Below, in pieces: positions 34,089-42,549 of a DNA stretch of 64,000 bases. The stretch is from Fermentimonas sp. (GTDB lineage: Bacteria; Bacteroidota; Bacteroidia; Bacteroidales; Dysgonomonadaceae): contig JAQVXD010000001.1 in NCBI GenBank assembly GCA_028709385.1, positions 124,001 to 188,000 of the forward strand. Direction: 5' to 3'. Below the pieces are notes generated by a model. That model made no database searches and was not told the origin of the DNA. It saw nothing but the letters and a program-made list of their open reading frames with translations. The position numbers and the translations under genes were made by a program. Every line of letters begins with the position of its first letter. Within the stretch, counting starts at the first letter, position 1.

Positions 34089-36122
34089 ATGAAACGATTA
34101 TTATTTCCAATTACAGTTTTTTTTATAATGACTACAATAGGTTGTACAGAACAGGGAAGTACCCGTTCAGCTCAAAGTATAGATGTTTCTGATATGGATA
34201 CTACTGCCAACCCTGGCGAGAGTTTTTATCAATATGCCACAGGCGGCTGGCAGAAAGCAAATCCCATACCTGATGAGTATGCACGATATGGTTCTTTTGA
34301 TAAGCTTCGTGAAGAGAATCAGCATCAGATTCAGGAACTTATTCAGGAACTGGGAACCAAAGAATATGTTGAGGGCACAAATGCCCAGAAAGTGGGAGAT
34401 ATGTATTCAACCGGTATGGATAGTGTTAAATTAAATGCTGACGGTGCAGCGCCAATTATACCGCTATTGCAGAATATTGCCTCTGCAGAAAGTAAAGATG
34501 ATATAATAAGAACTGCGGCTCAGCTTACAAAGCTGGTGTCAAATCCATTCTTTGGCTTTTCGGTCGGACCGGATGATAAAAACAGCAGTATGAATATTGC
34601 ACATATATATCAGTCCGGTATCGGGATGGGTGACAGGGATTATTACCTTATGCAGGATGAACGCTCGCAAACTCTTCGCGAGGCTTATATCAAGCTAATG
34701 GAAACGCAATTCCAGAATGCAGGTTACAGTGAGGAAGATGCAAAAAGTGCTGCTGCTAATGTAATGAAGATCGAAACTGAACTTGCCGAAGCACATGTGA
34801 CAAAAGAGATGCGTCGTCTGCCTGAACTGAATTACCACAAGATGCTGGTTTCCGAACTGGACACTAAGGTTGCTCCTTTCGCATGGAATATTTATTTTGA
34901 AGAGGTTGGTGCAGGTGAAATCGACAGTCTTAATGTTTCGCAGATTGAACCGGTTAAAGCTGCTGTTGCTATTATCGACAGAGAGCCGGTTAATGTTTTG
35001 AAGGATTATCTTAGCTGGAAGGTTATCAATTCAGCCGCCAGTTACTTAAGTGATGATTTTGTCAATGCCAACTTTGAGTTTTATGGCAAGGCAATGAGCG
35101 GAAGTAAAGAACTTCGCCCACGCTGGAGAAGGTCTATTGATGCAGTAAACAGCGCCATGGGAGAGGCTGTAGGACAGTTGTATGTAGAAAAATATTTCCC
35201 TGCAGAAGCCAAAGAGAGGATGCTGGCTCTTGTAGATAATTTGAAGCTGGCTCTCAGTGATCGTATTGATCAGCTTGAATGGATGAGCAGCGAGACAAAA
35301 GAAAAAGCGCAGGAAAAGCTTGGAACATTTATTGTAAAAATAGGCTATCCTGACAAATGGAAAGATTACTCATCTCTCGAAATTAAAAAAGATTCATACT
35401 GGCAGAACATCATGCGTGCATCTGCATTTGCCTGGGAAGAAATGATTGTAGAACTGGGAAAACCTGTTGATCGCACAAAATGGTATATGTCACCGCAGAC
35501 AGTAAATGCCTACTATAGTCCTTCTTCGAACGAAATATGCTTTCCCGCAGGAATCCTGCAGCCTCCGTTTTTCTTTATGGATGGAGATGATGCAATAAAT
35601 TACGGCGGTATAGGTGTTGTTATCGGACATGAAATGACTCATGGTTTTGATGACCAGGGAAGGAAGTTTGATAAGGATGGAAATCTTGCAGACTGGTGGA
35701 CAGCTGATGACGCTGCCAGATTTGATGAAAGGTCTAAAGTACTGGTTGATTTTTTTGATAATATTTTAGTAATTGATACTGTTCGTGCTAACGGAACATT
35801 TACTTTAGGTGAAAATATTGCCGATCACGGGGGACTTCAGGTTTCTTATCATGCTTTTCAGAAAACTGAGCAGGCAAAAGCGGGTGAAAAAATCGACGGT
35901 TTCACTCCTGAACAACGTTTCTTTTTAAGTTATGCCGGACTTTGGGCAGGCAATGTTCGTGATGCTGAGATACTCAGACTTACTCAAATTGATCCTCATT
36001 CTCTCGGAAAATGGAGGGTTGACGGTGCATTGCCTCATATTGATGCATGGTATGAAGCATTCGGTATTGATTCGGAAGATCCGATGTATATCCCTGCAGA
36101 TGAGCGCGCTTCTATTTGGTAG
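34089..36122 (+). CDS. M13 family metallopeptidase (neprilysin/PepO-like) lipoprotein
   Basis: 677 residues. Lipoprotein signal ending TTIGC, so periplasmic or outer-membrane bound. The catalytic domain has the zinc motif VVIGHEMTHGFDDQG (HExxH) and the third ligand in GENIADHGGL; the family's NAYY substrate motif is seen as VNAYYSPSSNE and the C-terminal CxxW is replaced by ASIW at the end. Cleaves oligopeptides in the periplasm. It precedes riboflavin synthase by 49 nt, but co-function is not obvious. Confidence 0.93.
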   Translation: MKRLLFPITVFFIMTTIGCTEQGSTRSAQSIDVSDMDTTANPGESFYQYATGGWQKANPIPDEYARYGSFDKLREENQHQIQELIQELGTKEYVEGTNAQKVGDMYSTGMDSVKLNADGAAPIIPLLQNIASAESKDDIIRTAAQLTKLVSNPFFGFSVGPDDKNSSMNIAHIYQSGIGMGDRDYYLMQDERSQTLREAYIKLMETQFQNAGYSEEDAKSAAANVMKIETELAEAHVTKEMRRLPELNYHKMLVSELDTKVAPFAWNIYFEEVGAGEIDSLNVSQIEPVKAAVAIIDREPVNVLKDYLSWKVINSAASYLSDDFVNANFEFYGKAMSGSKELRPRWRRSIDAVNSAMGEAVGQLYVEKYFPAEAKERMLALVDNLKLALSDRIDQLEWMSSETKEKAQEKLGTFIVKIGYPDKWKDYSSLEIKKDSYWQNIMRASAFAWEEMIVELGKPVDRTKWYMSPQTVNAYYSPSSNEICFPAGILQPPFFFMDGDDAINYGGIGVVIGHEMTHGFDDQGRKFDKDGNLADWWTADDAARFDERSKVLVDFFDNILVIDTVRANGTFTLGENIADHGGLQVSYHAFQKTEQAKAGEKIDGFTPEQRFFLSYAGLWAGNVRDAEILRLTQIDPHSLGKWRVDGALPHIDAWYEAFGIDSEDPMYIPADERASIW

Positions 36123-36171
36123 AATTTTAAAAAAACATTATTTACTTATTAATTAAATCAGATTTCAAAAT

Positions 36172-36774
36172 ATGTTTTCAGGAATAGTTGAAGAGGCTGC
36201 AACAGTTGTTGCATTGAAAAAAGATAAATCTAACCTTCATATATCACTCAAGTGTTCTTTTACTGATGAGTTAAAAGTTGATCAGAGTATTTCCCATAAC
36301 GGGGTTTGTCTGACTGTTGTGTCAATCGAGGACGATGTATATACTGTAACAGCTATAAAAGAGACACTGGATATTTCCAATCTCGGATTACTTGAAGTTG
36401 GCAGTAAAGTAAATCTGGAACGAAGCATGCCAATGAATGGCAGACTCGATGGTCATATCGTGCAGGGGCATGTTGATCAAACTGCTGTATGTAAAAATGT
36501 TACAGAAGCAGATGGCAGCTGGTACTTCACTTTTGAATATGAATATGATGAAGAGATGGCCAGGAAAGGTTATATGACCGTAGACAAGGGTTCTGTAACA
36601 ATAAACGGTGTAAGTCTGACTGTTGTTGAACCGACTGAAAACAGTTTCAAGGTGGCAATCATTCCTTACACTTACGAATTCACCAACTTTCATCAAATTA
36701 AGGAGGGAAGTGTAGTGAACCTTGAATTTGATATAATTGGAAAGTATATCAGCCGCCTGATAGCTTTAAATTAA
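36172..36774 (+). CDS. ribE: Riboflavin synthase alpha subunit
   Basis: 200 residues, two lumazine-binding repeats: MFSGIVEEAA...SISHNGVCLTV and GHIVQGHVDQ...SVTINGVSLTV. Converts two 6,7-dimethyl-8-ribityllumazine molecules to riboflavin. Full length, ending in the usual KYISR segment. Only 49 nt upstream, too short for an FMN riboswitch. Followed 35 nt later by a flavin-dependent nitroreductase. Confidence 0.95.
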   Translation: MFSGIVEEAATVVALKKDKSNLHISLKCSFTDELKVDQSISHNGVCLTVVSIEDDVYTVTAIKETLDISNLGLLEVGSKVNLERSMPMNGRLDGHIVQGHVDQTAVCKNVTEADGSWYFTFEYEYDEEMARKGYMTVDKGSVTINGVSLTVVEPTENSFKVAIIPYTYEFTNFHQIKEGSVVNLEFDIIGKYISRLIALN

Positions 36775-36809
36775 ATCTGCTGAATAGAGATCATTGAATA
36801 ATTGGAAAT

Positions 36810-37370
36810 ATGAATAATGTTGATTTTCTTAAATTTGTTTCCTCACGCCAGAGTGTCCGTGCTTATGACACAGGACGTCCGGTAGAAAAGGAGAAAATTG
36901 ATCGCATAATAGAAGCGGCACGTTTGGCCCCTTCAGCCTGTAATGCTCAGCCATGGCATGTTATTGTTGTTGATGATCCTGAACTGAAGAACAGAGTGGC
37001 CGATGCCACATCTGCACGTGCTTTGGGGATGAATCATTTTACCAAGCAGGCTCCTGTACATCTGGTGCTGGTGGAGGAAAAAGTAAACCTCTCTTCGGGA
37101 ATAGGAGGATGGGTAAAACAAAAAGATTATGCACAGATGGATCTGGGGGTTATTGCAGCACATATAATTCTTGCAGCACATGCCGAAGGGTTAGGCTCAT
37201 GTATTCTTGGATGGTTCAACGAATCATCAATGCGTGAGATTCTCTCAATCCCAGACTCAAAAAGAGTCTGGCTGGATATAACAATTGGTTATAGCGCACA
37301 GCCCCTGAGAGAAAAAAAGAGAAAGCAGATTGGCGAAATTGTATCATACAACAGTTACAAAAATAGCTGA
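36810..37370 (+). CDS. Nitroreductase-family flavoprotein
   Basis: 186 residues, nitroreductase fold binding FMN. Typical N-terminus FVSSRQSVRAYD followed by AARLAPSACNAQPWHVIVV; the central segment QMDLGVIAAHIILAAHAEGLGSC and the C-terminal part match the family. Reduces nitro compounds, quinones or similar with NAD(P)H; physiological substrate unknown. Probably cotranscribed with ribE, which supplies the flavin pathway. Confidence 0.88.
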   Translation: MNNVDFLKFVSSRQSVRAYDTGRPVEKEKIDRIIEAARLAPSACNAQPWHVIVVDDPELKNRVADATSARALGMNHFTKQAPVHLVLVEEKVNLSSGIGGWVKQKDYAQMDLGVIAAHIILAAHAEGLGSCILGWFNESSMREILSIPDSKRVWLDITIGYSAQPLREKKRKQIGEIVSYNSYKNS

Positions 37371-37484
37371 ATTTACATATAGAAAAGATTAGACGCCAGG
37401 ATGTAAAAAGTTTATAATCATTAAACTTTAATCTTTTTAACAGGATGTTATTGTGCTTTTGTTGGTGGCATCGCAAAAATATGT

Positions 37485-37492
37485 CATCTTTG
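37485..37492 (+). promoter_or_regulatory. Near-consensus -7 box (CATCTTTG) with -33 TTG
   Basis: CATCTTTG differs from TAnnTTTG at the first base. A TTG lies 20 nt upstream (37462-37464), the expected -33 distance. It would start the envelope-biogenesis run at 37551. Confidence 0.45.
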
Positions 37493-37550
37493 TAAGCTTA
37501 AATATTTTTATGAAACTTAGAGGCCGAGGCCGGTTGATATACCTAAACAA

Positions 37551-38891
37551 ATGAATATTAAGAAAAAACGTTTCTTTTTGTTGATCGCTTTTCTTACGAT
37601 TACCACAGTGATTTTCGCCCAACAGGTAGGTTCCAATTCTCCGTACGGAAGATATGGTTTTGGTGTTTTGTCAAACCCTTCTCTGGGTGCTTCAGAAGCC
37701 ATGGGTGGTATAAGTTACGGCTTACGCAGAAGTCAGCAGGTTAATCCCGGTAATCCGGCTTCTTACTCAGAACTTGACTCATTAACTTTTGTTTTCGATT
37801 TAGGTGTGTCAGCTCATATGTCAAGAATGAGTGACGGTATAAACAGTCGTGATTTTTATAATGGAAATTTGGATTATATAGCACTTCAATTCCCGCTGCT
37901 TCGTAATATGGGTGCCAGTGTCGGACTCCTGCCTTACTCTAAAGTCGGGTATAATTTTGGAAACCGGCGCTCTTTGTCGGATATCCAGTACTTAGAAACA
38001 TACAGGGGTACAGGCGGTTTAAGTCAGATTTATTTAGGTGCTGCCTGGGAACCAATTAAGAATATATCAATCGGAGCTAATATCTCATATCTTTTCGGCA
38101 ACTTTTCTCATAGCAGAGTCAGCACTCCTGTTACAAGCAACGCACTGATTACTGAGGGTTTAAATAGTTTTACAATAAGGGAGCTGAAGTATGATTTCGG
38201 ACTTCAATACACTTATCCTATTGACAGAACACGCTCCCTGACTTTTGGGGCAGTCTATTCTCCACAAATCAACACTAAAGCTGATGTTAAATCATCAGTA
38301 TTTAATTTTACCTCTGATCCGTATCAAAGTCCCGGCTTGGACCCGGTTCAGGTCATAAGCAGCGATACCTTACGGGGAGAGAGTTTCCAATTACCTAATA
38401 CTTTTGGTGCAGGACTTTCTTACCAGACTGATAAGTTTTTGGTTGGCGTTGACGGTACTTACCAATTGTGGAAAAATTCAGCATATTCAGGTCAACTCGA
38501 CGATCTCACTGATGATAACAGATATAACGACCTTTATCGTATAAATGCAGGTGTTGAGTATGTTATAGACCCTTATAGTCAGAACTTTTTCAACCGCATA
38601 CGTTTCAGGGGAGGTCTTTCATATTCCAATTCATATATTAATGTAAGTGTAAGTAATCCTGAAAGTGGTCAGAATCTCGGGATGGGCAGCTTTAATGAAT
38701 ATGGTATAAATTTAGGGATAGGTTTACCTTTCCATGATTTAAGAACAGGTCATCTGTCTCTGTTGAATATAGGTTTAGGATATACCAGGCAAAACCCCGA
38801 CAACCAATTTATGATTGGTCAGGATATGTTTAAGATTTCGGTAAATATGAATGTAAACGAACTCTGGTTTTTCAAAAGACAATTTAATTAA
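37551..38891 (+). CDS. Outer-membrane beta-barrel protein of unknown function
   Basis: 446 residues with a signal peptide (FFLLIAFLTITTVIFAQQ) and a mature start SNSPYGRYGFGVLSNPSLGA typical of a Bacteroidota outer-membrane protein family. Alternating hydrophobic strands run through the protein, ending at KISVNMNVNELWFFKRQFN. No enzyme motif. It heads a run with a TPR protein, LptC, a CorC-like protein and PpiD, so it may take part in outer-membrane assembly or lipid transport; this is inferred from neighbours only. Confidence 0.7.
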   Translation: MNIKKKRFFLLIAFLTITTVIFAQQVGSNSPYGRYGFGVLSNPSLGASEAMGGISYGLRRSQQVNPGNPASYSELDSLTFVFDLGVSAHMSRMSDGINSRDFYNGNLDYIALQFPLLRNMGASVGLLPYSKVGYNFGNRRSLSDIQYLETYRGTGGLSQIYLGAAWEPIKNISIGANISYLFGNFSHSRVSTPVTSNALITEGLNSFTIRELKYDFGLQYTYPIDRTRSLTFGAVYSPQINTKADVKSSVFNFTSDPYQSPGLDPVQVISSDTLRGESFQLPNTFGAGLSYQTDKFLVGVDGTYQLWKNSAYSGQLDDLTDDNRYNDLYRINAGVEYVIDPYSQNFFNRIRFRGGLSYSNSYINVSVSNPESGQNLGMGSFNEYGINLGIGLPFHDLRTGHLSLLNIGLGYTRQNPDNQFMIGQDMFKISVNMNVNELWFFKRQFN

Positions 38892-38945
38892 TACTAAATC
38901 GTTTGATATCAGAATATTTTTTTTACTTTGGGTAATTATTTGCAC

Positions 38946-38953
38946 TAAATTTG
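38946..38953 (+). promoter_or_regulatory. Possible -7 box TAAATTTG for the TPR-protein gene
   Basis: Exact TAnnTTTG match 113 nt before the ATG at 39067; a TTTG at 38927-38930 is 15 nt upstream, shorter than ideal. Confidence 0.4.
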
Positions 38954-39066
38954 ACTGATAAATAATATAAATGGAAAAAGTTGAAAAAGAATTAGATTAA
39001 ACTATTCTTTTAACATTTTGTCCAAGTTGCAACAGAAAGAAAAAACAACTATAAAAAGCAACCAAT

Positions 39067-40431
39067 ATGAGAAAATTATTATTAACTGGTTTTCTGGCTA
39101 TAGCAGCTATAGCCGGTGTAAACGCTCAGAAGGCGGGATACGACCCGGTGAATGCGCCTTTCGGACATGGAGAGGACAGCGTAGCCTGTCGTGTTAATTT
39201 AAGTTTGATGCAAACAGCAGCTAAAGCAGAAGCATACGAATCTGCTTTGACGCCATGGGCTTCTGTTTATGAGAACTGCCCGGCTGCAAGTAAAAACACA
39301 TTTATTTACGGTCCCAGAATCTTCAAAGCTCTGTACGAGAAAGAAACAGATGCTGCAAAGAAAAAAGAGTATCTTGATAAGATAATGGAGATATATGATA
39401 ACAGAATAATCTATTTTGGTAATGACGATCCAAAAGAGACTATTATTGCATACAAGACATACGATTATATGGAGTTGATGGGCAACCAGGCCGACCAGAA
39501 GCTGATATATGATTGGTTAGGTGAGGCTGTGCATGGCTTGAAAGATAAAATGTATCCGCTGGATGCATACTCTTATTTCATGGTATCTTCTTTGAGCCTC
39601 TATCTTAACGACAACTCATTAAAAGATCAGTATATTTCAGACTACTTCAATGTTATGAGCTATACTGATGATGCTATCGCAAACGCAAAAGCTGCAAACG
39701 ACGAGGCTAATGCTGATTATTTAGGAGTTGTTCAGGAGGGTATTCAAACCGGATTTGTAAACAGTGGAGCAGGCGATTGTAATACTCTTACAGAATATTA
39801 CGCAGATAAAGTAGAGCCTAACAAAAATAATAAAGAGTTTCTCAGTGAAGTTATAAATGCACTTAGTTCAGTAGGTTGTACAGAATCTGATTTCTATTTC
39901 ACTGTTGCTGAATATCTGCATAGGTTAGAGCCTTCAGCTAATGCTGCTTTAGGTTTGGCAAACAAGAGCCTGAGAGATAAAGACTACGAAACTGCTGTTA
40001 AATATTACGCAGAAGCAGCAAGCCTTGAAAAGGATAAGGTCAGAGCATCTGAATACATGCTGCAGCTTGCAAGTATTTTCTCTAATCAGCGCAATTTTGC
40101 AAGAGCAAGACAATCAGCTTATGATGCGCTGGAATACAACCCAAATAATGGAGATGCATATATATTAATAGCTCAATTATACGCAAGCTCTGCAAATAAT
40201 ATTTTCCCTGAAGCTGAAAAAGCCGGTTTGGTATACTGCGCAGCAGTTGATAAACTTCAAAGAGCAAGATCAGTTGACCCAAGTGTAGCAAGTAAAGCAA
40301 ACAGTCTTATTAATAGCTACTCTGCAAGGTTCCTGGATACTGAAACTGCTTTTATGATGGGTTATAAACCTGGTGAAACAGTATTTATACCGGGTTGGAT
40401 TGGTGAAAATACTACTGTAAGACTTAGATAA
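39067..40431 (+). CDS. Secreted TPR-repeat protein
   Basis: 454 residues. Signal peptide MRKLLLTGFLAIAAIAGVNAQ, then helical repeats; clear TPR-like units are at about ANAALGLANKSLRDKDYETAVKYY and NFARARQSAYDALEYNPNNGD. No catalytic motif. The family is conserved next to lptC in Bacteroidota. It likely scaffolds protein contacts in the periplasm for envelope biogenesis, but no specific role can be assigned. Confidence 0.8.
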   Translation: MRKLLLTGFLAIAAIAGVNAQKAGYDPVNAPFGHGEDSVACRVNLSLMQTAAKAEAYESALTPWASVYENCPAASKNTFIYGPRIFKALYEKETDAAKKKEYLDKIMEIYDNRIIYFGNDDPKETIIAYKTYDYMELMGNQADQKLIYDWLGEAVHGLKDKMYPLDAYSYFMVSSLSLYLNDNSLKDQYISDYFNVMSYTDDAIANAKAANDEANADYLGVVQEGIQTGFVNSGAGDCNTLTEYYADKVEPNKNNKEFLSEVINALSSVGCTESDFYFTVAEYLHRLEPSANAALGLANKSLRDKDYETAVKYYAEAASLEKDKVRASEYMLQLASIFSNQRNFARARQSAYDALEYNPNNGDAYILIAQLYASSANNIFPEAEKAGLVYCAAVDKLQRARSVDPSVASKANSLINSYSARFLDTETAFMMGYKPGETVFIPGWIGENTTVRLR

Positions 40432-40451
40432 AACATCAATACACATATATA

Positions 40452-41132
40452 GTGTTGAAACTGCAACACAACATATTAAAATTATGGCGCATGACAACCA
40501 CCTTATCGGTGGTTGTTATGTTGCTTTATCTGGTATCCTGTAACGAAAACAGTGATAAGCTTGTCGACTTTGAATACGATCCCGAAGTAATACCTACAAT
40601 GATTACAGATTCAGCCTATCAACTACTTTCAGATTCGGGTGTAACAAGATATAAGATCTCTTATGATGTTTGGATGGTGTTTGATAAGGCTAAAGAGCCA
40701 TACCAGTATTTTCCTGAAGGTCTTTTTTTAGAGCGATTCACACCTGATTACAGTACAGAGGCAACAGTAAAAGCCGATACTGCATGGTACTTTGATGACA
40801 AAAGACTATGGAAACTAAAGAGTAATGTTCACGTAGAGAACTTGCAGGGTGAGGAGTTTAGAAGCGAAGAACTTTATTGGGATATGGAGAATGGAAGGGT
40901 TTATTCTGACACCTATATCGAAATTAAAAGAAAAGATTCTCAGATAAAAGGTTACGGTTTCGAGTCGAATGAGCAAATGACTGATTACAGAATATTCAGA
41001 CCTCACGACGGGAGACTGCCTTTTGTTGACAGGCCGGTAGTGCCGTCAGACTCACTTAATGAGGACACACCTGATTCTATCTCTAATTCTATAATAGAAG
41101 GTGAACAGGAAGCAGTGATCTTAATGGAGTAA
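40452..41132 (+). CDS. lptC: LptC-family LPS export lipoprotein
   Basis: 226 residues; LptC/DUF1239 fold, periplasmic bridge between the inner-membrane LPS ABC transporter and LptA. The N-terminus has a hydrophobic run ending LYLVSC (lipobox), unlike the membrane-anchored E. coli LptC. The start is ambiguous: GTG at 40452 gives a charged n-region (KLQHNILKLWR), whereas ATG at 40491 (MTTTLSVVV) leaves no positive charges, so I keep GTG. The core DTAWYFDDKRLWKLKSNVHVENLQGEEF is typical. 4 nt before the CorC-like gene. Confidence 0.85.
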   Translation: MLKLQHNILKLWRMTTTLSVVVMLLYLVSCNENSDKLVDFEYDPEVIPTMITDSAYQLLSDSGVTRYKISYDVWMVFDKAKEPYQYFPEGLFLERFTPDYSTEATVKADTAWYFDDKRLWKLKSNVHVENLQGEEFRSEELYWDMENGRVYSDTYIEIKRKDSQIKGYGFESNEQMTDYRIFRPHDGRLPFVDRPVVPSDSLNEDTPDSISNSIIEGEQEAVILME

Positions 41133-41136
41133 ACAT

Positions 41137-42423
41137 ATGACAAGCACGTTAGAAATAGGATTGTGGATTACTTTTCTTCTCTTGTCGGTCTTTTTTTCAG
41201 GCATGGATATGGCATTTGTTGCATCCGACAAATTGCAGTTTGCAGTCTCCAAGAAAAGCAAGGGTCTTTATAATTTTATGCTTAACAGTATTTATGCCCG
41301 CCCCCGCATGTTTTTGGCAACATTAATGATTGGGAAAGTTATTGCACTTGTACTTTTACTGTATTTTACTATCCTTATAGTATTTAATAATCCCGGTATT
41401 TATTTAAATCAGGAGTGGATTGGTGCTATTCTGGTAATAATATTTTCCACATTAATTATTCTAATATTTGATGAACTAATCCCAAGGACACTGTTTAAAA
41501 AAAATCCCAATTCATGGGTGAAAGCTTTTGCAATACCGGCTTTTATATTCTATGTTTTATTTTATCCGGTTGCATCTGTTTTTATTATAATATCTGAAGG
41601 AATTCTGAGATTATTCGGAATTAAATCTCCTCAGCCAAACGATCAGACATTCAGCAGAGTTGATCTTGATACGTTCGTTAAAAAAAGCATAGATGATCTG
41701 TCAAGAGTAAACGAAATGGATTCAGAAGTGAAGATTTTTCGTAATGCTCTTGATTTCTCATCAGTGAAATTAAGGGACTGTATGGTGCCAAGAGCTGATA
41801 TTGTAGCTGTAAGTATTGAAACAGATGTTGATACTCTTAAAGAGAGATTCATTGAAACAGGTATTTCCAGAATTCTGGTGTATAAGGAAGACATCGACGA
41901 CATAGCCGGCTATATACATATGTGGGAGATTTTCTCGCATCCCGAGGACTGGACCGATAATATCACATCAATTTCATTCGTTCCTGAGAGTATGCAGGCA
42001 AGTAAGCTCATGAGCGACCTGATGTTGCAACGCAAAAGTATTGCGGTTGTAGTTGATGAATTTGGCGGGACGTCCGGCATTGTAACCATGGAAGATCTGG
42101 TAGAGGAGATTTTTGGTGAGATTGAGGATGAGTATGATGTTAAATCCAAATTCGTAAAAGAGGAGACAAAAGGTCAGTACGTACTTTCGGGGCGCGTAGA
42201 GATTGATCATCTTAATGAAATTTATAACCTTGAAATACCGGAATCAGATGAGTATTCAACAGTTGCAGGGTTTCTTCTTCACCATACACAACGATTCCCT
42301 AAAACGTACGAAACGGTTGTGATAGGTGACTATACATTCAAAATACTTAAGGTTACAGATCGCAAAATTGAAGTTGTACGACTGATAACTGACAATAGCA
42401 AAGAGGTTGAAACATCAGACTAA
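41137..42423 (+). CDS. CNNM/CorC-type membrane protein with CBS domains
   Basis: 428 residues. N-terminal CNNM transmembrane domain (about 1-180, with hydrophobic helices LWITFLLLSVFFSGMDMAFV, LVIIFSTLIILIF and IPAFIFYVLFYPV). Then a CBS pair starting at VKLRDCMVPRADIVAV and including IAVVVDEFGGTSGIVTMEDLVEEIFGEIEDEYD, then a CorC_HlyC domain (QYVLSGRVEIDHLNEIYNL). Such proteins transport or regulate Mg2+/Co2+; in Bacteroidota, GldE is a related family. Coupled to lptC. Confidence 0.9.
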   Translation: MTSTLEIGLWITFLLLSVFFSGMDMAFVASDKLQFAVSKKSKGLYNFMLNSIYARPRMFLATLMIGKVIALVLLLYFTILIVFNNPGIYLNQEWIGAILVIIFSTLIILIFDELIPRTLFKKNPNSWVKAFAIPAFIFYVLFYPVASVFIIISEGILRLFGIKSPQPNDQTFSRVDLDTFVKKSIDDLSRVNEMDSEVKIFRNALDFSSVKLRDCMVPRADIVAVSIETDVDTLKERFIETGISRILVYKEDIDDIAGYIHMWEIFSHPEDWTDNITSISFVPESMQASKLMSDLMLQRKSIAVVVDEFGGTSGIVTMEDLVEEIFGEIEDEYDVKSKFVKEETKGQYVLSGRVEIDHLNEIYNLEIPESDEYSTVAGFLLHHTQRFPKTYETVVIGDYTFKILKVTDRKIEVVRLITDNSKEVETSD

Positions 42424-42549
42424 TATTTAATATGCACTTTTTTAGAATAAAATAATATACTTATCTGCTTTATTTTTACTAACTTCGTGCCCTAATTTGA
42501 ACAAACATATATTTTAACGTTTAATTGAAACAGACTAATAGTTATTTAG

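Noticed and set aside
36123-36171. FMN riboswitch before riboflavin synthase
   Set aside because: Only 49 nt separate it from the previous gene, too short for the RFN element, and no conserved segments are seen.
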